Shown: positions 7,337 through 15,916, counted from the stretch's first letter. The stretch: DNA of 64,000 nt from Zavarzinia compransoris (GCF_003173055.1 NZ_QGLF01000005.1:372001-436000); one strand, 5' to 3'. The notes: generated by a model not told the origin, from the sequence alone. Made by a program: numbers and translations.

Positions 7337-9643
7337 GTGCCACCTTCGGGCTCCCGCCGAGAAGATCCGGCCGACATCCAGGACCTGTTGCGCCGGTTGT
7401 TCGAGCGCCGCGACGCCGGGGGCCTGACTGCGGCGACAGCGGAAGCCTTGATCGACGAAGCCCGGCACGTCACGGCCGGTGCCGTGGACGACCCGGCGCG
7501 GCGGGACAGGGCGCTGCGCGACCTGCGGCGGGTGCTTTATACGGTCTGCTTCGATGCCGGGGCGCTGGACCGGGCGAAGGCGATGGTCGATCTCGCCCGT
7601 CCGCCCGGTCTCGATGAAGCGCAACCTCTTGCCTTTCCCGCGGGCCTGTCCGACGACGACCTGCGGGAATGGATCAAATGGTATTCCGCCCGGGCGCGGC
7701 TGCTCGAAACCGACGGCCAATTCGATCAGGCCCGGGAGATTCATTCGGCCCTCGCCGATGCCTGCGGATTGATTTCCGCCCTGGACCAGGATCTGTTCTT
7801 CGTGCTCACCAATGCGGTGCAATCGGCCTACGAACTGGGCGACTATTCTCGCGGCCGGCACTTGATGGCATGGGCCGAAGCCGAGGCCGAAACATGGCCG
7901 ACGGACGAGGTCAAGGTGCAGATGGCGGTCACGCGGTTGTTTCCGCCGCTGGAAACCGGCGATCTTGCCCTGCTGCTGCGCCGGCACGACATCATCCGCA
8001 GCATGATGACCGGGCCTTGGTCCCCATTGCTGCCGCAGGTCGATCGCTTTGTCGCCCTGACCTGCCTGCAACTGGATGCCCCGGCCGAAGCCGCCGCCCG
8101 CCTTGGCCGGGAGCCCCCGCCGGAAACCGCCGGCCCCGGCGAAAGGTCCCGGGACGCGCTGGTTCGCCTGCAAATCCAGATCGCGGCCAACGATATCGAT
8201 CCGGTCCTGGTCGATCAGGCCCTGCACCTGCTCGGCTGCCAGGAAAGCCGCCCCAACGACTGGGCCATGCTGGGAGCGCTCGCGGTCGCCCTGTTCAAGC
8301 TGGGCCGGGTCGGCCCTGCGGTGCTGACCGCCACCCTGTTCCTGCGCCGGCTGGACTCGGTTGCCGCCACCCTGCCGCGCAATCCGCATGACGCCCGCCT
8401 TCGGCGGACCATGATCCTGTCGGCCCTGGAGCCGTTGCAGCAGGCCCTGGTCGCCGCCGATTACCTGCGCGGGGCGGAAGATGTCGCCGGGCTTCATGCC
8501 ATGATGCTGCATGGCGCGAGCCTGCGGTCGCGGCAGTACCGGGACTGGGCCCCCGGCCCCCGCATCGCCGCGGCGGCGGCGGCGGCCTGGGCGGCGGCCG
8601 AAGCCGCGCGCGGGGGGCAGGCCGATGGCGCGGCCTTTTACTGCGCGGTCATGGCCTTCGATCTCGAGCCCGCCTTTCCGGCGCTCAATCCGGCGGCGGC
8701 CTCCGGGCTCTGCGTCAGCTTCCTGCCGCGGGACGGCCGGCTTCTTCGCATCGTCTACGAGCCTGACGGACCAAGGCAGAGCGTGGTCGCGCTTGCGCCC
8801 GACGCCTTGGCCGGGCTGGTCCAGCGCCTGGCGCTGGAGATCCGCCTGCATCGCGACGCGACGGCGGAGCGCGCGGCCCTGGGCGAAGCCCTGTTCGGTC
8901 CGCTGGCGGCGCGGGTCCGGGATGCGGCATCCCTGAATATCGCCCCTTTCGGGCCGGTCGCCGGCCTGCCCTTTGCCGCCCTGCTGCTCGACGGTATCCC
9001 GCTCGGCACCGGGCGCGGCCTGACCATCAGGACCTGCGGCCACCCGGCAGCGCCGGTGGCCGGGCAGGGGCCGCGCCGGGGTGTGTGCATTCTTTCGTCC
9101 CCGGGCGCCGATGATGCCCCCCTCGGCCGGGTGGACGACGAGGCCCTTGCGGTCGCCGCGCTGCACGGCGTTCCGGCACAAGCGGTGATCCGGGATTTCG
9201 ACCGCGCCGCGCTCGACGCCGCCCTGCGGGATCGCCCCGCCCTTCTGCATATCGCCGCGCATTTCAGGCTGAAGGAGGATGACCTTGCCGCCTCCTGCCT
9301 GATCGGCGCCAAGGGCGAGGCGATCCCCCTGGAGACCGCTTTCGGCGCTCGCGACCTCGATGGTATCGATCTCGTCTTTCTGTCCGGTTGCGGCAGTGCG
9401 GGCCATGGCGGCGGACGCAGCCTGGCCGGCTTGCTGACCGCCCTGGGGGTGCGCTACGTCATCGCCACCCTGTGGCCGGTGGACGACGAGGCCGCGGCCC
9501 GCATGGCCGTATTGATCCATGGCGCCCTCGTCCGGGGACAGCCGCCGGATCTTGCCCTGGCCGATGCGGCGGCGGTGCTCAACCTCGTGCCCGCGTTCGC
9601 GGCGCCATGCCACTGGGCGGCGTTTCAGTGCTATCAGGCCTGA
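7337..9643 (+). CDS. CHAT-domain (caspase-like) protease with helical-repeat N-terminus
   Basis: 768 residues from GTG 7337, which has GAGGAG six bases upstream; an ATG at 7298 lacks a ribosome site and lies inside the apparent promoter. Residues 1 to about 450 are alpha-helical and TPR-like (ARARLLETDGQFDQAREIH). The C-terminal third is a CHAT domain: LLHIAAHF supplies the probable catalytic His642 and LVFLSGCG the nucleophile Cys685, followed by the diagnostic LLTALGVRYVIATLWPVDD. CHAT domains are caspase/separase relatives that cut proteins, and in several bacterial systems they are the toxic effector. There is no signal peptide, so it acts in the cytosol. It heads the one-directional cluster up to 17244. 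Its substrate is unknown. Confidence 0.88.
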   Translation: MPPSGSRREDPADIQDLLRRLFERRDAGGLTAATAEALIDEARHVTAGAVDDPARRDRALRDLRRVLYTVCFDAGALDRAKAMVDLARPPGLDEAQPLAFPAGLSDDDLREWIKWYSARARLLETDGQFDQAREIHSALADACGLISALDQDLFFVLTNAVQSAYELGDYSRGRHLMAWAEAEAETWPTDEVKVQMAVTRLFPPLETGDLALLLRRHDIIRSMMTGPWSPLLPQVDRFVALTCLQLDAPAEAAARLGREPPPETAGPGERSRDALVRLQIQIAANDIDPVLVDQALHLLGCQESRPNDWAMLGALAVALFKLGRVGPAVLTATLFLRRLDSVAATLPRNPHDARLRRTMILSALEPLQQALVAADYLRGAEDVAGLHAMMLHGASLRSRQYRDWAPGPRIAAAAAAAWAAAEAARGGQADGAAFYCAVMAFDLEPAFPALNPAAASGLCVSFLPRDGRLLRIVYEPDGPRQSVVALAPDALAGLVQRLALEIRLHRDATAERAALGEALFGPLAARVRDAASLNIAPFGPVAGLPFAALLLDGIPLGTGRGLTIRTCGHPAAPVAGQGPRRGVCILSSPGADDAPLGRVDDEALAVAALHGVPAQAVIRDFDRAALDAALRDRPALLHIAAHFRLKEDDLAASCLIGAKGEAIPLETAFGARDLDGIDLVFLSGCGSAGHGGGRSLAGLLTALGVRYVIATLWPVDDEAAARMAVLIHGALVRGQPPDLALADAAAVLNLVPAFAAPCHWAAFQCYQA

Positions 9644-9774
9644 CATGCACCGAATGGGCGAAAAAAACAAAGCGTGCACAACGCCGCGAAACCTCGCAAA
9701 AGTGACAAATCCGGAGACATGTTCAAAATCGCGCAACCCTTTTCCAGGGAAGTATAGACACGGAAAAGATAGCA

Positions 9775-10602
9775 ATGGCAGATTTCGACTGGCAGATCAA
9801 AACCCTGTTTCGCGTCCTTGGCGCCACCCATCCCGCGAAGAAGCTGACCAACGCCAATCTGGCCAAAATCCTGCTGATCGAGCCGTCGGGGGTGACGCAG
9901 CGCCGCAACGGCAGCACCCCCCTTCGCATCGGCGACGCCGCCGCGATCATTCAGGGCTTCGGCCTTGGCGTCTATGGCCTGACGGACAAATTGTTCGATA
10001 TTACGGACGAGGAAGCCTTCCGCAGGGAACTATGCGTCCATGGCGTCGGGGTCTATGAAGCCGACCCGCGCCGGAGTCTCGCGCGCCGGTTGGATGAGAA
10101 CGCCGCCGAAAGCGGCCTCTCCATCACCCTGCGCCGGACGAACAGCCGGCGCGAACGCGGCGTTGCCTATGTCGACGACGGCCATCCCGAGAATGAAGTG
10201 TTTCATATCGGCGAGAGGGTGGAGATCGTGGTCCGCGCGACGGAGGGCAAGCATGTCGCCGTCCTTCAATTCGTCCTCGACATCGAGCATGCGATCGAGA
10301 CCTTGGCGCCGATTCCGGGCCTGCCCGACACGCTGATGGTCGAATCCGTGCTCAGCATGCCGGGCATGGTCCTGCGCAAGCCCGCCGGGCGCTATCGCCT
10401 GATGGTGGTCGAGGGCTCGGAGACGCTGATCCGGCTGTTCGGCGGCCCCGACCTGGAAGACGCGGACGCAAGGGGCGAAAGCGCCTCGCGGATGGCGGCG
10501 GTGCGCCTGTCGGACAGTACCGCGCAGAAAATCATCCGCCACCTGGAGCTTCATCCCAAGGATCCGGTGCGCACGGCGACGGTCGAATTCATCGTCATGT
10601 GA
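9775..10602 (+). CDS. HTH protein with DUF4384-like C-terminal domain
   Basis: 275 residues from ATG 9775. Residues about 24-64 (LTNANLAKILLIEPSGVTQRRNG onward) have the helix-turn-helix layout of XRE-like DNA-binding domains, though divergent. From about residue 141 the chain reads EVFHIGERVEIVVRATEG, then alternating strands ending in GRYRLMVVEG. This resembles DUF4384, a beta-domain often linked to caspase-like or kinase modules. There is no signal peptide or membrane helix. It follows the CHAT gene by 131 bases of AT-richer DNA and may have its own promoter. It could be the cluster's regulator, a CHAT substrate, or both. The domain calls are by eye. Confidence 0.6.
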   Translation: MADFDWQIKTLFRVLGATHPAKKLTNANLAKILLIEPSGVTQRRNGSTPLRIGDAAAIIQGFGLGVYGLTDKLFDITDEEAFRRELCVHGVGVYEADPRRSLARRLDENAAESGLSITLRRTNSRRERGVAYVDDGHPENEVFHIGERVEIVVRATEGKHVAVLQFVLDIEHAIETLAPIPGLPDTLMVESVLSMPGMVLRKPAGRYRLMVVEGSETLIRLFGGPDLEDADARGESASRMAAVRLSDSTAQKIIRHLELHPKDPVRTATVEFIVM

Positions 10603-10751
10603 CCGCCGTTTCCGTTTCCGGCCCCGGCCGGTCTGCGGGAAAACAAAAAAAATAGCGCCAGCACAAGTTCCCGAAAGGAGGCGCAATACCGCCGGGCGGT
10701 TGTGTCCCCTACCGTGCCCGCAGTATCGGGGCGATAAGGTCGGGGGCTTAA

Positions 10752-11771
10752 GTGTACCAGGAACGTAGGGAATATTCGCGGCGCGGGCGATGGCGGTCCG
10801 GCGCCGTGCTCGCCGGCCTGTCGTTCGCCTTGCTGGGCGCCTGCGCCGAGCCCCCCGCCGTCGGGGGAGCGCGCAACGGCGGTCCGCCCGTGCTCGGCGA
10901 CTGGCTCGATACAATCGGCGACGAGCATCAAGACCGCAAGAACAGATTCCTCCGCCTCGCCGCCCGGGACGGGACGGAGGGGCCGAGCTTCTTCGATGCG
11001 GTGATCGAGGCCGGGGCGCTGCCCTACGGGCGGGAGACGCCGGTTCTCCGGGTGGTGTTCCCCGACCGGGTGTTCTTCGACACCGGGCGCAGCGACCTGC
11101 GCGCCGATGCCGCCCGCGTGCTCGACCTGATGGCCGATACCCTGCGCCGCGATGTGCCGGATGTCGCCGTCTTCGTCGCCGGGCACACCGATTCGCGAGG
11201 CGACGACAATTACAATCACCGCCTGTCGGTGGCCCGTGCCGATGCCGTGGCCGTGGCCCTGTCCGCCCGCGGCATCGGTCTCGTTCATCTCTGGCGCGTG
11301 GGCTTCGGCGAAGCCTTGCCGCTCCTGCCCAATACCACGGCCGACAACATGGCCCGGAACCGCCGCGTGGAACTGCTGATCGCGGCCCGGCCCGAGGCGG
11401 TGGCGACCTGGCTCGCCCGGCAGAAGGACATCGTCTGCGCCGGCCAGCCCGCGGCGGTGATCGAGGAATGCCAGCGCGGCATCCGTGCCCTGCCGCGGGT
11501 GACGGCCGTTCCCGTGCCGACCGCCCCCGTGCCGCCGCGGCGGCCACCTCGACCCACCCCCCTCCCCACGATCGCGCCGCCGGCGGAGGCGCCCGGCACC
11601 GTAATCGAAGAGGACCCGCGCGCCACCGTTCCGGCGCCGAATGACGAAAGGGGCGGGGCGACCGCGCCGCCGGCCGCGCCCGGCGGCACCACCTACATCG
11701 GACCCGCCGACACAATCGATCTCCGTATCGGAGACAGTCGCTTCGAAGTCCAGGGAGTACCAGATCTATGA
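10752..11771 (+). CDS. OmpA-family peptidoglycan-binding lipoprotein
   Basis: 339 residues from GTG 10752. A basic N-terminus and a hydrophobic stretch end in the lipobox LGAC (Cys31), so it should be lipidated. Residues 106-211 are an OmpA-C domain: VFFDTGRSDL, GHTDSRGDDNYNHRLSVARA and NMARNRRVEL match the peptidoglycan-binding signature in order. A Pro-rich linker of about 80 residues and a short unique tail (DLRIGDSRFEVQGVPDL) follow. It would tether a membrane to the cell wall. Its TGA overlaps the next ATG in an ATGA junction, so it is translationally coupled to the membrane protein. The 150-base gap upstream is AT-rich and probably holds the promoter. Confidence 0.85.
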   Translation: MYQERREYSRRGRWRSGAVLAGLSFALLGACAEPPAVGGARNGGPPVLGDWLDTIGDEHQDRKNRFLRLAARDGTEGPSFFDAVIEAGALPYGRETPVLRVVFPDRVFFDTGRSDLRADAARVLDLMADTLRRDVPDVAVFVAGHTDSRGDDNYNHRLSVARADAVAVALSARGIGLVHLWRVGFGEALPLLPNTTADNMARNRRVELLIAARPEAVATWLARQKDIVCAGQPAAVIEECQRGIRALPRVTAVPVPTAPVPPRRPPRPTPLPTIAPPAEAPGTVIEEDPRATVPAPNDERGGATAPPAAPGGTTYIGPADTIDLRIGDSRFEVQGVPDL

Positions 11772-13069
11772 GTGCGAATCCCGCCAGTCCCGGACAGGGC
11801 TACGAGAATCTCGATCTGTCGCCCGACGGGGCGTTGATCACCAACCTCCTCGGCGCTGTCGAGGGGGAGGCGAAGTCGGCCCTCATCCCGCTGACATCCG
11901 AATTCGGCGCCAGCGAAAGCCACCCCGCCTTCCTCACCCCGCGGATGAAGGAGTGGTACACCGCCTATATCGCGTCATGGCGCATCGCGGCACTTCAGCC
12001 GCTGCGGCAGCGGTTCGACGATATCGACCTTGGAAAAGACAAGCGCGGTTTTCTGCTGGAAGCGGAAATCAGCAAAGCCGAGCAGAAAAAGAACCAGTCG
12101 ATCCGCGCCGAGCGGGAAAAATTCTACAACAATCCAAAAATAAAGGACGTTCTTCATAAGATTGATGTTGCGAACAAAGAGTATGAGGCAAAAAAGGCGT
12201 TGAATGGTGGTAATGCTGCGAACGAATGGTCGCGGATTATTTACCTAATTGCTCTATCATTGTTGGGAATGCTCGAATTTTTTATGAACTATTCTGGCAT
12301 TCAAAAAGGTATTCCGTCATTTCCCCCGGCTGCTATTGCTGCATTTACGATTCTTATCGTAATACTCACTGCTGTTTCAAGCGACGTAATCGGAAAGTCC
12401 ATACTACAGTGGAGTAGTATTTTTGGACCTGGGGTGCCATCGGGAGAGAAATGGAATCACCGGGTCAGATTGGCGGTCGGATTTATTCTCTTCGATCTGG
12501 CGATGTTCCCCGTTGTCTGGGCTCGATACAGTCTGCTCAAGGAAGAAATCGAACTTGACATCCTCGGTGAAGGGGGGGTCGGTGCCGGCCTCTATATGAA
12601 GATTGCGGCCACCGTGGGCATCAATGTCGGCATCTGGCTGGCCGGCATGGTGGTTGCCTGGTTTGCCCATTGCCCAATTCCGGAATTCGGCAAGATCGAA
12701 CGTCTGCTCGAAAGGCTGAACAGGAAACTTCGGAAGTTCCAGGAAACCGGAATCGACAAAGGCAATCAGTTGCATCTCGCCACGCGCGACAAGGAACGCA
12801 CCAATCTCCAGAGCCGGGTGCGGATCGAACTGAACAATCTCCCCGATTACCAGACCCTTCGCACGGAATTCGAGCGGTTGCGCGCCGTCGACGGGAAAGT
12901 GATCGCGGCGCTGCAAATCTATCGCAACCGCTTGATCGACGCGCTGAAGGCACAGGGCGGCAAAGCCCGCTTCGAAGTCGAGGATCTGATGCTGCCGGTG
13001 GAAAACCCGCACCGGCTTGTCGATGCCGCCACGTATCAACGCCAGAACCTGGAGTTGCCCTATGCGTGA
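11768..13069 (+). CDS. Four-helix membrane protein with flanking coiled coils (unrecognised)
   Basis: 433 residues. Membrane segments lie near 156-174, 187-205, 233-252 and 277-298. A charged, coiled-coil-like region (about 95-145) precedes them and a longer one (about 305-385, rich in Glu/Arg/Leu) follows. Both large ends are probably cytosolic. I recognise no family; the shape is superficially like MotA/ZorA-type channels but no shared motif is evident. The coding DNA from about 12120 to 12440 (residues 118-225, including the first two helices) is much more AT-rich than everything around it, with TTT, AAA and ATT codons rare elsewhere in the window. It overlaps the genes on both sides (4 and 8 bases). 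Confidence 0.75.
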   Translation: MSANPASPGQGYENLDLSPDGALITNLLGAVEGEAKSALIPLTSEFGASESHPAFLTPRMKEWYTAYIASWRIAALQPLRQRFDDIDLGKDKRGFLLEAEISKAEQKKNQSIRAEREKFYNNPKIKDVLHKIDVANKEYEAKKALNGGNAANEWSRIIYLIALSLLGMLEFFMNYSGIQKGIPSFPPAAIAAFTILIVILTAVSSDVIGKSILQWSSIFGPGVPSGEKWNHRVRLAVGFILFDLAMFPVVWARYSLLKEEIELDILGEGGVGAGLYMKIAATVGINVGIWLAGMVVAWFAHCPIPEFGKIERLLERLNRKLRKFQETGIDKGNQLHLATRDKERTNLQSRVRIELNNLPDYQTLRTEFERLRAVDGKVIAALQIYRNRLIDALKAQGGKARFEVEDLMLPVENPHRLVDAATYQRQNLELPYA

Positions 13070-14360
13070 ATATCTCCTGGCCCTGGCCCTGGCGCTCCTG
13101 CTGCCGTTCGGGGCCGGTCCCGCCCGGGCGGAACCGCTCGAAACGGTCCGCGATCACCAGTATTGCCGCACCGGCGACAACCGCCCGCTGCGCCAGACCG
13201 TGGTGGTCGTGGACGAAGCCCTCGTCCGCCACAGGCCGTCCGATGCGGACGACGCGGCGGACATCCGCCGACACAATAACGGCTGGATGTCCCCGATCCT
13301 GAAAATCGCCGATGCGGGCCAATCCGCCGCCACCAATGCCATGCTGCCGGGCGAATTGCTGACCGTGCAGGTGGCCCGCCTGGAAAGCCGGGAGCTTTCG
13401 CTGCTCTTTTCCGGTTGCTCGCCCAATATTTCCGCCGCGGACCTGGAGGCACGCCGGCAAGCGCAGGGCACCTTCGGCAGCCTCTTCGAGGGATCCGTCG
13501 ACGGCGTGCAGGAGGAAGCGCGCGATGGGTTCCGCAAGCGCCTGCAGGGCACGCTCAACTCCCTTGCCGGCAAGGGCGGAGTCAAGGCGGAAGCGGGGGA
13601 GAAGGCAACACCCGCGCTTCTGCCCGGCCTGGCCAATGGCGGGCGTTTCGTCGATCTCGCCAACGGGATTCCGCGCATCCTGCTGGTTTCATCCTTCGCC
13701 GATCTCGATCCGGCCGGCCTGGCCGATCCCGCGGCGGCGCGGCGGGCGGGGCTGGAACGCGCGGCATCCCTGGGGATCGATCTCCAGCGGGCGGAGGTTT
13801 ACGTCGTCGGCCTCGCGCCCGCATTGGGCGCCAATGCCAAGCCCTATGTCGAATCCCTGGTGCTCGGCATGCGCGGGCAGTTGACGGGCCTGGGCACCCA
13901 GGGGCTCCCAGCCCTGGCCGGCAATCCCGTGGCGGTCCGTACCTATGCCGGCGTCGTCGACATGCTCGATTACGAGGCCGCGGTTCAGCTTCGCCTGGCC
14001 TGGGACGCCGGCGGCAATCTGGTCAACAGCTGGGTCGAAACATCCCGCAAGCGCCTGATATCCACCCCCTTCGCCGGAAAGGTCCTGTGTGACGCCAAGG
14101 GGAACTGCACGGTCAAGGGTGACGGCCGCTGGATGGGGCAGGCCTGGAATCCGGATGTGACCGAATCTCCGAAGGATACGGATTTCGCGCCGCAATTTTC
14201 GTGGAACGGCTTCCGGTTCATCGAAATCACGGCATCGGGCGACATCGGGCAGGTCCGCATTTTTGATCCCCAGATCAGAGTGATCCGGTCCGATGTCAGC
14301 GGGCGGGAAACACCCGATTTCCGCTTCGAGGCGAAGCTCTCCCCCGGCCTGCAATTCTGA
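13062..14360 (+). CDS. Secreted alpha/beta protein of the CHAT-OmpA cluster (unrecognised)
   Basis: 432 residues from ATG 13062, overlapping the previous stop by 8 bases. A signal peptide (MREYLLALALALLLPFGAGPARA) directs it to the periplasm. The mature chain has strands QTVVVVDEAL, ELLTVQVARL, LSLLFSGCSP, PRILLVSSFADLD and AEVYVVGLAP separated by helices, which is the order of a von Willebrand factor A-like Rossmann fold. The metal-binding DxSxS of true VWA domains is not seen. Several cysteines (YCRT, SGCSP, LCDAKGNC) could form disulfides. It is probably a periplasmic partner of the OmpA lipoprotein and the four-helix protein, judged only from the overlaps. Confidence 0.7.
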   Translation: MREYLLALALALLLPFGAGPARAEPLETVRDHQYCRTGDNRPLRQTVVVVDEALVRHRPSDADDAADIRRHNNGWMSPILKIADAGQSAATNAMLPGELLTVQVARLESRELSLLFSGCSPNISAADLEARRQAQGTFGSLFEGSVDGVQEEARDGFRKRLQGTLNSLAGKGGVKAEAGEKATPALLPGLANGGRFVDLANGIPRILLVSSFADLDPAGLADPAAARRAGLERAASLGIDLQRAEVYVVGLAPALGANAKPYVESLVLGMRGQLTGLGTQGLPALAGNPVAVRTYAGVVDMLDYEAAVQLRLAWDAGGNLVNSWVETSRKRLISTPFAGKVLCDAKGNCTVKGDGRWMGQAWNPDVTESPKDTDFAPQFSWNGFRFIEITASGDIGQVRIFDPQIRVIRSDVSGRETPDFRFEAKLSPGLQF

Positions 14361-14379
14361 AACCACAAGGGATACCGAT

Positions 14380-14916
14380 ATGAGCAAGGTGATCGCGCGG
14401 CGTGGTACGGCCGTGTTTCTTCCCGTCGTCCTGACGGCGGCCCTCGGCCTTTCCGGCTGTGCGGATTCGCCCTTCGGCGACCGGGCCCTGGAATGCGGAC
14501 TGACGGTTGGCGGCGGGGCCTTGCTGGGCGGCCTCATCGGCGGTGCCGCCGCCGGCAACAAGGGTGTCCCTGCGGGCGTCGCCATCGGCGCGGGTCTTGG
14601 TGCCGCCGCCTGCGCCATTATCCTGGCCATGGACGAAAACGACAAGAAGATCGTCGCCGCGGCCCAGCAGCAGGCGCTGGAGACGGGCAAGACGGTCAAC
14701 CGCACTTACGCCCCGGCGCCCGGTACCAAAACACCCGGCGCTCGCACCCTCCGTGTCCGGCCGGTGCCCGTTCCGGATCGGGAAGGGTTCACCAAGTGCC
14801 GCGAGATCCACACCGACTTTAGAATAGAGGGCGTCGAAGGAAACGCCGGGGAAACCGCACTGACCTGCCGCAATGCCAATGGCGACTACGAGGTTGTGGA
14901 AGTGACCTCGAACTAG
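14380..14916 (+). CDS. 17-kDa-surface-antigen-like lipoprotein with glycine zipper
   Basis: 178 residues from ATG 14380. The lipobox LSGC (Cys27) ends the signal. A glycine-zipper segment follows (GGGALLGGLIGGAAAG, about 42-57) and a second Gly/Ala helix. The C-terminal module starts KCREIHTDFRIEGVEG and contains ETALTCRNANGDYEVVEV. That Cys-...-Cys-Arg-x-x-Gly pattern is the one seen in Rickettsia 17-kDa surface-antigen relatives. It should sit in the outer membrane, facing the periplasm. Two shorter relatives follow directly, at 14940 and 15412. The gap to the previous gene is 19 bases, so it belongs to the same operon. Confidence 0.75.
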   Translation: MSKVIARRGTAVFLPVVLTAALGLSGCADSPFGDRALECGLTVGGGALLGGLIGGAAAGNKGVPAGVAIGAGLGAAACAIILAMDENDKKIVAAAQQQALETGKTVNRTYAPAPGTKTPGARTLRVRPVPVPDREGFTKCREIHTDFRIEGVEGNAGETALTCRNANGDYEVVEVTSN

Positions 14917-14949
14917 CGCCGGCTTCAGGGGGGCGCCCCATGACATGGA
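14914..14949 (+). repeat. Duplicated intercistronic leader, copy 1 (copy 2 at 15387-15421)
   Basis: From the TAG stop of one lipoprotein gene to the first codons of the next, this segment (TAGCGCCGGCTTCAGG then ATGACATGGA) recurs almost unchanged at 15387-15421. It shows that the lipoprotein genes arose by tandem duplication that included the ribosome-binding region. Confidence 0.75.
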
Positions 14950-15389
14950 GAGCTTTGTCGGTCCCGCTCGCCTTGGCGCTCGCCACCTGCGCGCCCAAGG
15001 CACGGGAGTCGTGTTACGACCGCCTTTGGTCTCCGCTCATGCCCCTCGGCGGCATTGTTGACCCTGCCACTCGCGCTGCCGCCTGCGTGATCCTGGCCAT
15101 GGACAAGAGTGATATCGAGATCGTCTCCTCGGCCCGGCAGCAGGCGCTGGAGACGGGCAAGCCGGTCGCCCGCACCTATGACCCGGCGCCCGGCGCCGGG
15201 ACGACCGGCAAGCGCAGCCTTCGTGTCGGTCCGCCCGTGCCCGCTCCGGATCGGGAAGGTTTCACCATGTGCCGCCACATCCACACGGATTTCAGCATAA
15301 AGGGTGTGGAAGGAAAGGTTCGAGAAACCGCGCTGATCTGCCGCGATGCCGATGGCGACGACCAGATTGTGGACGCGGCTTTGCGGTAG
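14940..15389 (+). CDS. Lipoprotein, shortened paralogue of the 17-kDa-antigen-like protein
   Basis: 149 residues from ATG 14940. Signal MTWRALSVPLALALATC gives a probable lipidated Cys17 (LATC, a slightly unusual lipobox). The first glycine zipper of the neighbour is missing, but the linker (VILAMDKSDIEIVSSARQQA) and the C-terminal module (CRHIHTDFSIKGVEG, ETALICRDADGDDQIV) align closely with the gene at 14380. It therefore looks like a duplicate that lost its zipper. Its leader and first codons are near-identical to those of the next lipoprotein gene. An outer-membrane, periplasm-facing location is inferred. Confidence 0.7.
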   Translation: MTWRALSVPLALALATCAPKARESCYDRLWSPLMPLGGIVDPATRAAACVILAMDKSDIEIVSSARQQALETGKPVARTYDPAPGAGTTGKRSLRVGPPVPAPDREGFTMCRHIHTDFSIKGVEGKVRETALICRDADGDDQIVDAALR

Positions 15390-15411
15390 CGCCGTCTTCA
15401 GGAGACACCCC

Positions 15412-15594
15412 ATGACATGGAAACCTGTGCTGTTCCCGCTCGTCATCCTCTTTGCCGGCTGCGCACCGGAAGCGCCGACACAGTGCCGCCGGGTCGTTTC
15501 CACCGTCAGCGTGGAGGGGGAGGCGGCACCGCGGACGACGACCGCCGTCCTGTGCCGGGACCAGGACGGCAATTGGACGCGATTGCCCGATTGA
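15412..15594 (+). CDS. Minimal lipoprotein, third paralogue of the array
   Basis: Only 60 residues from ATG 15412, with GGAGA upstream. MTWKPVLFPLVILFAGC supplies a good lipobox (FAGC, Cys17). The mature part is just the C-terminal module of the other two: CRRVVSTVSVEGE, then TTTAVLCRDQDGNWTRL. The Cys, Cys-Arg and Asp-Gly positions match the 17-kDa-antigen tail, and DGNW fits that family even better than its larger neighbours do. The three genes form a series of decreasing size (178, 149, 60 residues). Function unknown. Confidence 0.65.
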   Translation: MTWKPVLFPLVILFAGCAPEAPTQCRRVVSTVSVEGEAAPRTTTAVLCRDQDGNWTRLPD

Positions 15595-15696
15595 GCGGTG
15601 AAAAATGCGATCCACGCAAGGATACGAAAGGTTACGCAATGGCGCGGAAGCGGGCGCCGGCACGAGAATGGGCCATCAACCGGACGGGGTGAGATC

Positions 15697-15891
15697 ATGC
15701 TGAGCGATGAAGACAAGGCGCGCATCGAAGCGGAGGAGCGCTACCGCCAATCCCTGCGCACCTCGGATAGGCCGGTCAAGGTTACATCCTTCACCGACAA
15801 GCTGAACAAGGTCAGGTTCTACGGCGGCTTGGTGATCGCCTTTCTCTTTATAGCCGTCGTCGCGACCTGTTCGATCGCCGACGGAAGGTAA
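15697..15891 (+). CDS. Small single-helix membrane protein
   Basis: 64 residues from ATG 15697, with a GGGGTGAG ribosome site. A charged N-terminal helix (MLSDEDKARIEAEERYRQ) is followed by one membrane segment (VRFYGGLVIAFLFIAVVATC, about 39-58). No family is recognised. It lies 25 bases before the next small membrane gene on the same strand and is probably co-transcribed with it. Confidence 0.5.
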   Translation: MLSDEDKARIEAEERYRQSLRTSDRPVKVTSFTDKLNKVRFYGGLVIAFLFIAVVATCSIADGR

Positions 15892-15916
15892 CGCATCACA
15901 TCAGGAGGTTACAACC

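Noticed and set aside
7106-9775. 889-codon open frame on the minus strand opposite the CHAT gene
   Set aside because: Composition is Gly/Arg/Gln-rich with no domain; it mirrors a well-supported gene in the other strand and is a high-GC artefact.
10752-13069. Possible Zorya-like (ZorA/ZorB) or MotA/MotB pair: OmpA domain plus a four-helix protein with a cytosolic tail
   Set aside because: The OmpA protein is a lipoprotein, not a single-helix inner-membrane protein; the membrane protein shows no MotA/ExbB motif; and no ZorC/ZorD-type genes follow.
15639-15692. 17-codon frame (MARKRAPAREW...) before the small membrane gene
   Set aside because: Too short, no proper ribosome site and no conservation signal visible.
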